25,407 nucleotides of DNA, taken from positions 1 through 25,407 of the forward strand of contig CAMLFF010000009.1 in the NCBI GenBank assembly GCA_946479185.1. Reading direction: 5' to 3'. Made by a program: the position numbers and the translations under genes. The stretch is from an uncultured Sphingobium sp. (GTDB lineage Bacteria > Pseudomonadota > Alphaproteobacteria > Sphingomonadales > Sphingomonadaceae). This document shows, in pieces, positions 17,600 to 24,884 of this stretch (position 1 is its first letter; every line of letters starts with the position of its first letter). The notes under the pieces were generated by a model, which was not told the origin of the DNA, made no database searches, and worked only from the letters and a program-made list of their open reading frames with translations.

Positions 17600-18864
17600 T
17601 GTTTTCGCGGCGCATTGGCAATCTTCGCTGGTGGATCATCGGGCTGGTGACGCTCGGCACAGTGCTGAACTATCTGGCCCGCTCGACGCTATCGGTCGCG
17701 GCGCCCACGCTCAAAGCCGAATTCTCCATGACGACCGAGGAATATAGCTGGGTCGTTCTGGCGTTCCAGGGCACTTACACGATCATGCAAACGGTTGCCG
17801 GAACGGTGCTCGATGCGCTGGGCACGCGGCTTGGCTTCTTCATCTTCGCGATCGGTTGGGCGCTCTCCAACATGGCGCATGCCTTCGCCACAGGCTGGCC
17901 AAGCCTCGCATTCTTTCGCGGCCTGCTAGGCGCGACCGAGGCTGCCGCCATTCCGGCGGGTGCGAAGGCGGTATCGGAATGGTTCCCCCCGCGCGAACGT
18001 CCGCTTGCCACTGGCGCGTTTCAGATGGGCACCAGCGTTGGCAATATGCTCGCGCCGCCGCTTGTCGCCTTCTGCATCCTGTGGTGGGGCTGGGAATCCG
18101 CCTTTGTGGTGACCGGTGCGCTCAGCCTGCTCTGGGCGGCGATGTGGTGGTTTGGCTACCGCACGCCTGCCGAGCATAAGGGGCTTTCCGGCACCGAGCG
18201 CGAACATATCGAGAGCGGTCGTGTCGAGGACGCGGAGGGCAAGCCCGCAACGCGCAAAGCGGTGCTCAAGTCGCGCGGCTTCTGGTCCATCGCGATACCG
18301 CGCTTCCTCTCCGAACCGGCCTGGCAGACATTCAACTTCTTCATCCCGCTCTATCTCGTCGCCGTGTGGGATCTGGATCTGCGCAGCATTGCGCTATGGG
18401 CCTGGATACCCTTCCTCGCCGCAGATTTCGGATCATTGGCCGCTGGTCTGCTTCCAGCCTGGCTGATGAAGCGGGGGGTGTCGCTCATCGATTCCCGCAA
18501 GATCACGATGACGACCGGCGCTGTCTTCATGGTCGGCCCGGCCTGCATTGGGCTGGCACATTCGCCGGGCGTTGCGATTGCCCTGTTCTGCGTGGGCGGC
18601 TTTGCGCATCAGATGCTCAATGGCGCGTTGATTACTTTGTGCTCGGATGTTTTCGATAGCCGCACGGTCGGCACGGCAAGCGGCATGACAGGCTCAGCCG
18701 CGTGGATCGGCGGGATGCTGTTCACGTTCCTGATTGGCCAGAGCGCGGATTCCTTCGGCTACAACCCGCTGTTCGTTGCGCTGGCGGGACTCGATCTTCT
18801 TGCAGCGGCGGTGCTCTGGACGTTGCTCAGGAACCGGAAGGCGGGATCGCGCCAGGTCGCATGA
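17599..18864 (+). CDS. MFS transporter, ExuT-like hexuronate uptake
   Basis: This 421-residue inner-membrane carrier has about 12 hydrophobic helices. It matches the anion:cation symporter branch of the major facilitator superfamily, with an N-terminal LNYLARSTLSVAAPTL (helix 1), RGLLGATEAAAIPAG and VSEWFPPRERPLATGAF (the WFP..ER.LA.G signature between helices 4 and 5) and GTSVGNMLAPPL. ExuT, GudP and DgoT belong to this branch, taking up hexuronates or hexonates with protons. Adjacency to uxaC, uxuB, manD and kdgK makes glucuronate/galacturonate the best guess, though a short uronosyl-saccharide is possible. The start ATG lacks a good ribosome-binding site and overlaps the stop of the leader ORF. 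Its 3' end overlaps the convergent kdgK gene by 38 bp. Confidence 0.93.
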   Translation: MFSRRIGNLRWWIIGLVTLGTVLNYLARSTLSVAAPTLKAEFSMTTEEYSWVVLAFQGTYTIMQTVAGTVLDALGTRLGFFIFAIGWALSNMAHAFATGWPSLAFFRGLLGATEAAAIPAGAKAVSEWFPPRERPLATGAFQMGTSVGNMLAPPLVAFCILWWGWESAFVVTGALSLLWAAMWWFGYRTPAEHKGLSGTEREHIESGRVEDAEGKPATRKAVLKSRGFWSIAIPRFLSEPAWQTFNFFIPLYLVAVWDLDLRSIALWAWIPFLAADFGSLAAGLLPAWLMKRGVSLIDSRKITMTTGAVFMVGPACIGLAHSPGVAIALFCVGGFAHQMLNGALITLCSDVFDSRTVGTASGMTGSAAWIGGMLFTFLIGQSADSFGYNPLFVALAGLDLLAAAVLWTLLRNRKAGSRQVA

Positions 18865-19714
18865 TGGTCCATGCGGCCAGAACATGGCCTTCACGGGCTG
18901 CTGCTTCGGGGGGGGCGCCCTGAAGGCGCGCGGAGAGATAGCCTGCGTCAAAGGCGTCGCCCGCGCCGCTGGTGTCGACCGGCTCCAGCTTTAGGCCGGG
19001 CGCGATGATGGCGCCATTCGCCAAGCGGCAGCCCTCTTGGCCCAGCTTTACAACGACCTCGCGGCAGCCGAGCGCGGTCCACTTCTGCGCAACCTGCTCG
19101 GCATTGCTGGCGCCCCACAGTTCCTGCTCGTCGGAGAGCGTGGGCAGGCCGATGTCAGCGACAGCGATGCCCTGTTCCAGCGCAGCTATCGCTTCGGCCT
19201 GACTTGCCCACAAGCGCGATCGATAATTGCCGTCGAATGCTACCTTCCCGCCATTGGCGCGGACGCGCTTGGCCAGATTGATAAGCTTTGCACGATCATC
19301 CGGCGATAGAATGGCGAACGTGATGTGCGAGAAGAAGAACAGATCGCATTGCTCGATGGCAGGCAATAGCGCCGCCAGCGCCTCGAGCTGAAAAATCTCC
19401 CGCGCCGCGCTGGTCTCGCGCCAATAGGTGAAGGTCCGCTCGCCCTGATCGTCCGTCGTAATGGCATACAGCCCCGGCGTGCGGCGGGGATGTGTGAGTA
19501 CATAATCAAGAGCAACGCCCTCGGCCGCCCATTTCCTCCTCAGCTCATCACTGAAGGGGTCGCTGCCCAGCGCTGTCAGATAAGCGACATCATGCCCTTT
19601 GCGCGCAAGGTGGATGGCCGTGTTGAGCGTGTCACCGCCAAAGCCCAGCCCCCAGCCGCTCTTCGACCGGGAGAGCTCGAGCATGCCTTCACCGCAACTG
19701 ACAATCCGAGCCAT
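18827..19714 (-). CDS. kdgK: 2-keto-3-deoxygluconate (KDG) kinase, PfkB family
   Basis: This 295-residue ribokinase/PfkB-fold protein phosphorylates KDG to KDPG, the last uronate-specific step before the Entner-Doudoroff aldolase. The N-terminal substrate-binding part has GFGGDTLNTAIHLAR (PfkB motif 1, G-G-x-x-x-N). The C-terminal ATP-binding/catalytic motif is DTSGAGDAFDAGYL with catalytic Asp253. AFDGNYRSRLW in the middle matches KDG kinases, where NYR-type residues contact KDG. The ATG at 19714 follows the TAA of manD with zero spacing, so the two are one operon and probably translationally coupled. The 3' end overlaps the opposite-strand transporter. Assignment as KDG rather than another sugar kinase rests on family resemblance plus the mannonate dehydratase next to it. 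Confidence 0.9.
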   Translation of the reverse strand: MARIVSCGEGMLELSRSKSGWGLGFGGDTLNTAIHLARKGHDVAYLTALGSDPFSDELRRKWAAEGVALDYVLTHPRRTPGLYAITTDDQGERTFTYWRETSAAREIFQLEALAALLPAIEQCDLFFFSHITFAILSPDDRAKLINLAKRVRANGGKVAFDGNYRSRLWASQAEAIAALEQGIAVADIGLPTLSDEQELWGASNAEQVAQKWTALGCREVVVKLGQEGCRLANGAIIAPGLKLEPVDTSGAGDAFDAGYLSARLQGAPPEAAAREGHVLAAWTIMRPGAIPPSGS

Positions 19715-20923
19715 TTACCAGCTCCACATCGTCCCATCTTCAAGCCGGGCGACCGGCAGATAAGCGCGCTTATACGGATATTTCGCGGCCAGCGCCTCAT
19801 CGATGTCCACGCCATGTCCCGGCTTCTCGCTGCAGATCAGATAGCCATCCTCAAAGCGATAGTCGTGCGGGAAGACAGCGTCCGTCTCAGGCGTTTGGCG
19901 CATATATTCCTGAATGCCGAAATTGGGCACCCAGGTATCGAAGTGGAGCGCAGTGCCCATGGTGACGGGCGAGAGGTCCGTCGCGCCGTGGCAACCGGTG
20001 CGCACCTGATAAAGGCTCGCCAGATCGGCAATGCGGCGCAGATGGGTGAGGCCGCCTGCGCCCACGATCGTGGTGCGGATATAGTCGATCAGCTGGTTCT
20101 GGATCAGATCCTTCGCGTCCCAGATCGTGTTGAAGATCTCGCCAACCGCCAGAGGCGTAACGGTGTGCTGGCGTACCAGCTTGAACGCTTCCTTATTCTC
20201 GGCAGGCGTCACATCTTCCAGCCAGAAGAGCTGGTAGGGCTCCAGCATCTTGCCCAGATTGGCCGCTTCCTGCGGGGTGTAGCGGTGATGGCCGTCATGC
20301 AGCAGATGATGATCGAAGCCATAGGTGGCGCGCAGCTTTTCGAACAGCTTGGGCACATAGTTCAGCGCCTTGCGCGTATCCCATCCGGTTGAACTGGGCA
20401 GGTCCGCATCGGCGGGCTCATAATAGAGTTTGCCGCGGCCCACGCCATAAGCATCCTTGATGCCGGGCACGCCGGTCTGCGCGCGGATCGCCTTATAGCC
20501 CATGTCGATATAGTGGCCGACCGCTTGGACCGTATCTTCGATCGTGTCGCCATTGGCATGGCCATACACCATCACGCGATCACGGCTGCGGCCTCCGAGC
20601 AATTGATAGAGCGGCATCCCGGCCATCTTGGCCTTGATGTCCCACAGGGCTACGTCGACAGCAGCAATTGCCCGCATGGTGACGGGGCCGCCGCGCCAAT
20701 AAGCGCCCTTGTAGAGATATTGCCACGTGTCTTCGATCGCCTGTGGATCACGCCCGATGAGGGTCGGGATCACATGATCTTCCAGATAGGAGACGACCGA
20801 AAGCTCCCGGCCATTGAGAGTAGCGTCGCCAATGCCATAGACGCCCTGATCCGTCTCGATCTTGAGCGTAACGAAATTGCGCCCTGGACTGGTTACGATA
20901 ACTTTGGCGCTGGTGATCTTCAT
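19715..20923 (-). CDS. manD: D-mannonate dehydratase, enolase-superfamily ManD
   Basis: This 402-residue enzyme converts D-mannonate to 2-keto-3-deoxygluconate with Mg2+. It is nearly the same throughout as the structurally studied N. aromaticivorans ManD as I recall it. Metal ligands are Asp in [11 protein letters not shown], Glu in FWLEDVTP and Glu in AVGEIFNT. Catalytic-region residues include Arg and Tyr around [14 protein letters not shown], His in DGHH and His in CHGATDLSP. The C-terminus [11 protein letters not shown] is family-typical. I chose the ATG at 20923 ([10 protein letters not shown]) because homologues begin there. An in-frame ATG at 20956 has the stronger ribosome-binding site (AGAGGGG, 5 nt before) and would add 11 residues. 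It is first in the minus-strand operon with kdgK, transcribed away from the regulator gene across the 20984-20998 operator. Confidence 0.95.
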   Translation of the reverse strand: MKITSAKVIVTSPGRNFVTLKIETDQGVYGIGDATLNGRELSVVSYLEDHVIPTLIGRDPQAIEDTWQYLYKGAYWRGGPVTMRAIAAVDVALWDIKAKMAGMPLYQLLGGRSRDRVMVYGHANGDTIEDTVQAVGHYIDMGYKAIRAQTGVPGIKDAYGVGRGKLYYEPADADLPSSTGWDTRKALNYVPKLFEKLRATYGFDHHLLHDGHHRYTPQEAANLGKMLEPYQLFWLEDVTPAENKEAFKLVRQHTVTPLAVGEIFNTIWDAKDLIQNQLIDYIRTTIVGAGGLTHLRRIADLASLYQVRTGCHGATDLSPVTMGTALHFDTWVPNFGIQEYMRQTPETDAVFPHDYRFEDGYLICSEKPGHGVDIDEALAAKYPYKRAYLPVARLEDGTMWSW

Positions 20924-20983
20924 GTTTGTGCTACCCTTGCTAGCGGGGAAACTCATTCTACCCCTCTTGCCAATTTCAAGTCC

Positions 20984-20998
20984 AGTGGTAAGACCACT
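20984..20998. promoter_or_regulatory. FadR/GntR-type operator in divergent manD/regulator promoter
   Basis: AGTGGT-AAG-ACCACT is a perfect 15-bp palindrome with 6-bp arms and a 3-bp centre. It lies between the divergent manD and regulator starts (13 nt before the regulator ATG at 21012). The position is ideal for simultaneous repression of both operons and autoregulation. Its core TGGTAAGACCA is the reverse complement of the core at 9549-9561. The shape is that of FadR-subfamily sites, and the adjacent gene encodes such a regulator. Confidence 0.75.
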
Positions 20999-21011
20999 TT
21001 AAGAGGAATTT

Positions 21012-21788
21012 ATGTCGCCAAAAGGAAAAGATAGTCCGGTGACGGTCTCAACGCGCATCTATGAGCGGCTGGCGCGTCAACTTGCGGGTGAGCTTGGAAG
21101 CGGCGCTTACAAGATTGGCGACCGGCTGCCCGCCGAGCGAGAGCTTGCGCTGGAATATCAGGTGAGCAGGCCTGCTGTGCGGGAAGCCATGATTGCGCTG
21201 GAAGTGCAAGGCCTCATCGATGTGCGCATCGGATCAGGCGCTTATGTGAAGCGCTTGCCCGGCGGAACCGATGAAGAATCCCTTTTTCACGCCACGGCCT
21301 TTGAGGTGACGGAAGCCCGGCTGCTGATAGAGGGTGAGGCTGCTGCGCTGGCCGCGTCCCAGATCAGTGATGAGGAAGTCACGCAGCTTGAGGAGCTGAT
21401 CGCGCAAATGGGCCGCGCTGATTTACGCGTTGGTGAGAGTGAGGCGGCGGACCGCGCCTTTCATCTGCTTATCGCACAAGCGACGCGAAACGCAGTGATC
21501 AGCAACACCGTCGAGCGGCTTTGGGATTTGCGCGTAACCTCGCCCGAATGCGTGCTGCTGCATGAGAAATCCCGCGATGCTGGCAATCGCCCGGTGCCGG
21601 ACGAGCATGAGATGATCGTGGCCGCGCTGAGGAACCATGACCCTGCTGCCGCGCGCGCCGCGATGCGCCAGCATTTGAGCCAGGTGATGGATTATCTGCT
21701 GTTCGCAACGGAAGAGCGGGCTTTGGCAGAAGCGCGCAAGTCTGTGGATTCAAAGCGCCAGCGCTACGCCGGCTCAGCAATTTTATAA
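21012..21788 (+). CDS. FadR-subfamily GntR regulator of uronate genes
   Basis: This 258-residue DNA-binding regulator has an N-terminal winged helix-turn-helix (about 15-80; LPAERELALEYQVSRPAVRE is the recognition-helix region, with GSGAYV as wing) and a C-terminal all-helical FCD ligand-binding domain (about 95-230). The usual acidic and histidine metal/ligand positions are visible in DRAFHLLIAQAT, DEHEMIVAAL and MRQHL. The family includes the uronate repressors ExuR and UxuR. AGAGGA 7 nt before the ATG supports the start. It is first in the plus-strand operon with uxaC (19 nt gap) and uxuB, and diverges from manD-kdgK over a matching palindrome. It is likely a repressor relieved by a uronate-pathway intermediate (inference). 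Confidence 0.93.
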   Translation: MSPKGKDSPVTVSTRIYERLARQLAGELGSGAYKIGDRLPAERELALEYQVSRPAVREAMIALEVQGLIDVRIGSGAYVKRLPGGTDEESLFHATAFEVTEARLLIEGEAAALAASQISDEEVTQLEELIAQMGRADLRVGESEAADRAFHLLIAQATRNAVISNTVERLWDLRVTSPECVLLHEKSRDAGNRPVPDEHEMIVAALRNHDPAAARAAMRQHLSQVMDYLLFATEERALAEARKSVDSKRQRYAGSAIL

Positions 21789-21807
21789 TGAAAGACAAGA
21801 GCTTCTG

Positions 21808-23226
21808 ATGAACGACACCGCGCTTGTGCTGCATCCAGATCGGCTGTTCCCCATCGACCCGACGGTGCGCGCCATCGCTCGCGATCTATATGGCGCGGTC
21901 GCACATTTGCCGATCATCAGTCCGCATGGGCATACGGACCCGAAATGGTTCGCGACGAACGAGCCGTTCAGCAATGCTGCGGAATTGCTGCTGCTGCCGG
22001 ACCATTATTTGTTCCGGATGCTCTATAGTCAGGGCATTCCGCTCGAAAGTCTGGGACTTTACCCAAAGGGCTATGCTGGAGAGCACACCAGCGCCCGTGA
22101 AGCCTGGCGCATCTTCGCGGCCAATTATCACCTGTTCCGCGGCACCCCCTCGCGCATGTGGCTCGACTGGGTGTTCGCCGAGGTGTTCGGCATGACGCAG
22201 CCGTTCAGTGCGGCCACTGCCGATCTCTACTTTGATGCGATCACGGCAGCGCTGAGCGAAGAGGCTTTTCACCCCCGCGCGCTGTTCGAGCGGTTCAATA
22301 TCGAGGTGATCGCGACCACTGAGTCGCCAATCGATGATCTGCGGCATCATGCCGCGATCCGCGAGAGTGGCTGGTCAGGCCGTGTTATCACCGCATATCG
22401 CCCAGACCCGGTGATCGATCCCGAATTTGAAGGGTTTAAGAACAATCTCCAGCGCATGTCCGATCTGACGGGTGAGGACTGCTTTAGCTACACGGGCTAT
22501 CTCAACGCCCATCGCAAACGGCGCGCCTTTTTCGCGCAGATGGGCGCGACCTCGACCGATCATGGCCACGCCACCGCCGCCACGGCTGATCTGACGGCAC
22601 AAGAGGCCGAGCAGCTCTTCGCAACGGTGACCGCAAGCACTCCAACACCGGCAGAGGCCGAGCTTTTCCGCGCGCATATGCTCACCGTGATGGCGGGCAT
22701 GAGCGTGGAGGATGGGCTGGTGATGCAGCTCCACCCCGGGAGCTTCCGCAATCATAATCGCAGCCTGTTCGAGCGGCTTGGGCGAGACAAGGGCGCTGAT
22801 ATTCCGATGCAGACCGATTATGTGCATGGCCTGCGTCCGTTGCTGGATCGCTATGGCAACGATCCGCGCCTGACGCTCATTCTGTTTACGCTGGATGAGA
22901 CCGCCTATGCGCGCGAACTCGCGCCGCTGGCAGGCCATTACCCAGCGCTGAAGCTTGGGCCGGCATGGTGGTTCCACGATAGTCCCGAGGGCATGCGGCG
23001 CTTCCGCAACCAGATGACCGAGACGGCCGGCTTCTACAATACCGTTGGCTTCAATGACGACACACGGGCCTTCCTCTCGATCCCGGCACGCCATGATGTT
23101 GCGCGGCGGGTGGATTGTGGTTTCCTCGCCCAACTGGTCGCGGAGCATCGCATAGCCGATTGGGAGGCAGCAGAACTTGCGGTCGACCTGAGCTATAATC
23201 TTGCGAAAGCGGCGTATAAATTATGA
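21808..23226 (+). CDS. uxaC: Uronate (glucuronate) isomerase
   Basis: This 472-residue amidohydrolase-superfamily TIM barrel has the usual length for UxaC. It interconverts D-glucuronate with D-fructuronate and D-galacturonate with tagaturonate. The N-terminal metal motif is SPHGHTD (His40, His42), followed by EPFSNAAELLLLPDHYLFRML and IEVIATTESPIDDLRHH in the middle (strings interrupted here by no gaps in the gene). C-terminal blocks GPAWWFHDSPEGMRRFRNQ and TDDTRAFLS-like FNDDTRAFLSIPARHDVARR match the family. It acts in the cytoplasm as the first step after uptake. Its stop overlaps the uxuB start as ATGA, implying coupling. No separate promoter is seen between it and the regulator gene. 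Confidence 0.95.
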   Translation: MNDTALVLHPDRLFPIDPTVRAIARDLYGAVAHLPIISPHGHTDPKWFATNEPFSNAAELLLLPDHYLFRMLYSQGIPLESLGLYPKGYAGEHTSAREAWRIFAANYHLFRGTPSRMWLDWVFAEVFGMTQPFSAATADLYFDAITAALSEEAFHPRALFERFNIEVIATTESPIDDLRHHAAIRESGWSGRVITAYRPDPVIDPEFEGFKNNLQRMSDLTGEDCFSYTGYLNAHRKRRAFFAQMGATSTDHGHATAATADLTAQEAEQLFATVTASTPTPAEAELFRAHMLTVMAGMSVEDGLVMQLHPGSFRNHNRSLFERLGRDKGADIPMQTDYVHGLRPLLDRYGNDPRLTLILFTLDETAYARELAPLAGHYPALKLGPAWWFHDSPEGMRRFRNQMTETAGFYNTVGFNDDTRAFLSIPARHDVARRVDCGFLAQLVAEHRIADWEAAELAVDLSYNLAKAAYKL

Positions 23227-24629
23227 GACTTTCCGCGAACATCTTGGATGATGCAGACCCGTCGGTCGAGCGCTTTGGCTATGACCGCCGCGCGCAAGCA
23301 ACCGGCATCGTGCATCTTGGGGTAGGCGCGTTCCACCGGGCGCATCAGGCGGTTTACACGGATCGCGCGATGAGCGGGGGTGACCGCGATTGGTCGATCT
23401 GCGGCATTTCTCTGCGCTCGCAGGCCGTGTGCGATCAGCTTATGCCGCAGGACGGGCTCTACACCGTGACGGAGCGGAGCGGTGATGGGCAGAAGACATC
23501 CCTCATTGGCGCGATCAACAGGCTATTGGTCAGCCGCGACCACACGTCCGCAGCGGCAGAGGCGCTCGCGATGGCGAGTGTGCGTATCGTCACGCTGACC
23601 GTCACCGAAAAAGGCTATTTTGGCGCTGTTGGCGGTGGGCTGGATGTGAACGCTAGCGATATCGTGCATGATCTTACGGATGGCATGCAGAAGCGTACGA
23701 TTTATGGGCTGCTGGCGGCGGCATTTGCGTTGCGGCGCGCGGCAGGCCTGCCCGGGCTTACGCTCTTGAGCTGCGATAATCTGGCCGATAATGGAAAGAT
23801 ATTGTCGGCCAATCTATCGCAATTTCTCGAACGTGCAGACCCCGCGCTGGCTGACTGGTTCCGCAGTGAATGCGCCACGCCTGCATCGATGGTCGACCGG
23901 ATCGTCCCCGCGACGACGGACGACAAGATCGCCGATCTGGAAAATCAGATCGGCTTTCGCGATGAAGCCGCCGTCTTCACCGAGCCATTCTCGCAATGGG
24001 TGATCGAGGATCGCTTTGCTGGCGCGCGGCCGCGATGGGAATTGGGCGGTGCGCAATTTGTCGACGATGTGAAGCCGTTCGAAACAGCAAAGCTGCGAAT
24101 GCTCAACGGCGCGCATTCCGCTTTGGCGTATCTGGGGCTCAATCGCGGCTTCGCCTTCGTCCATGAAGCGATTGCCGATCCGCAAATCCGTGCGACGATC
24201 AACAAGCTGATGCTGGATGAGGCCGCGCCCACGCTGCCGCCAACCAAGGGGCTGAACCCGCAAAGCTATGCCGATCAATTGATCGAGCGCTTCTCCAACG
24301 CAGCGCTGGCGCATCGGCTCGATCAGATCGCCATGGATGGATCGCAGAAGATTCCCCAGCGCTGGCTGCACACACTGCGCTTCCACCAGCAAAAGGGGCA
24401 GCAATGCCCCGCGATCCTGGAGGCCTTCGGGGCATGGCTGACCTATCTGCGCCCCGGCGCGAATGCCGTCGCTGATCCGCTGGCGGACAGGCTGACGGCA
24501 CTGTGGGCGCAGGGCGGGCAAGCCCAGATCGCCGCAGCGCTTGTCGGTGCGGGCGGCCTGTTCGCTGATGTCTGGACAGCGAGCGAACGCGATATCGAGC
24601 TGATCAACGGACATTTGAGAGCGCGCTGA
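23223..24629 (+). CDS. uxuB: D-fructuronate reductase (mannitol dehydrogenase family)
   Basis: This 468-residue NAD-dependent long-chain polyol dehydrogenase has an N-terminal Rossmann domain with GIVHLGVGAFHRAHQAVYTD and the C-terminal family signature KLRMLNGAHSALAYLG, which carries the catalytic Lys, Asn and His. Relatives reduce fructuronate to D-mannonate (UxuB), tagaturonate to altronate (UxaB) or oxidise mannitol. With a ManD-type mannonate dehydratase nearby and no altronate dehydratase, fructuronate reductase is the best assignment. The ATG at 23223 overlaps the uxaC stop by 4 bp. It is last in the regulator-uxaC-uxuB operon. No clear terminator follows; the next 250 bases are repeat-like sequence. 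Confidence 0.92.
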   Translation: MRLSANILDDADPSVERFGYDRRAQATGIVHLGVGAFHRAHQAVYTDRAMSGGDRDWSICGISLRSQAVCDQLMPQDGLYTVTERSGDGQKTSLIGAINRLLVSRDHTSAAAEALAMASVRIVTLTVTEKGYFGAVGGGLDVNASDIVHDLTDGMQKRTIYGLLAAAFALRRAAGLPGLTLLSCDNLADNGKILSANLSQFLERADPALADWFRSECATPASMVDRIVPATTDDKIADLENQIGFRDEAAVFTEPFSQWVIEDRFAGARPRWELGGAQFVDDVKPFETAKLRMLNGAHSALAYLGLNRGFAFVHEAIADPQIRATINKLMLDEAAPTLPPTKGLNPQSYADQLIERFSNAALAHRLDQIAMDGSQKIPQRWLHTLRFHQQKGQQCPAILEAFGAWLTYLRPGANAVADPLADRLTALWAQGGQAQIAAALVGAGGLFADVWTASERDIELINGHLRAR

Positions 24630-24884
24630 GCGGCTGTAAGGCCAATGAGCGAAGGGGTGTTTTCCCAAATTGCTCGCCGATGACAGACGTTTCGGGCCGT
24701 CCGCAATCGCGGCCATTCTGAGCCCCGCGAACCGACGTCCGTTTTTTGGCCGAACTGCCATTTGACTGCCGAGCGGTGAATGGCCGGTAAGTTCCCACGA
24801 ACGGTCGAGGGCGAGGCCGCGACAGCATGCTGAACATATGACATCTGTGGGCGCTCCTTTGGATGCAAGCAGTACGCGCTGGGA
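24630..24884. repeat. Repeat-like intergenic block after uxuB
   Basis: There is no credible gene in this stretch. It contains GC-rich short motifs of the kind seen in sphingomonad intergenic repeats (GACGTCCG-type and TTTTGGCCGAACTGCC segments around 24735-24760, GGGCCGTCCGCAATCGCGG around 24692) and ends in the 37-bp repeat at 24838-24874. The family name is not known to me. The next base pairs belong to a truncated monooxygenase gene, so this block appears to have replaced that gene's 5' part. Confidence 0.5.
24838..24874 (+). repeat. 37-bp dispersed repeat, copy B
   Basis: This is the same-orientation copy of 1712-1748, differing at two C/T positions and ending in the same GCAAGCAGTA. It is preceded by CGACAGCATGCT and GAAC as in copy A, with shorter spacing. 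Immediately after it begins sequence homologous to the interior of an FAD monooxygenase gene, so the GCAGTA end coincides, within about ten bases, with the breakpoint. Confidence 0.75.
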
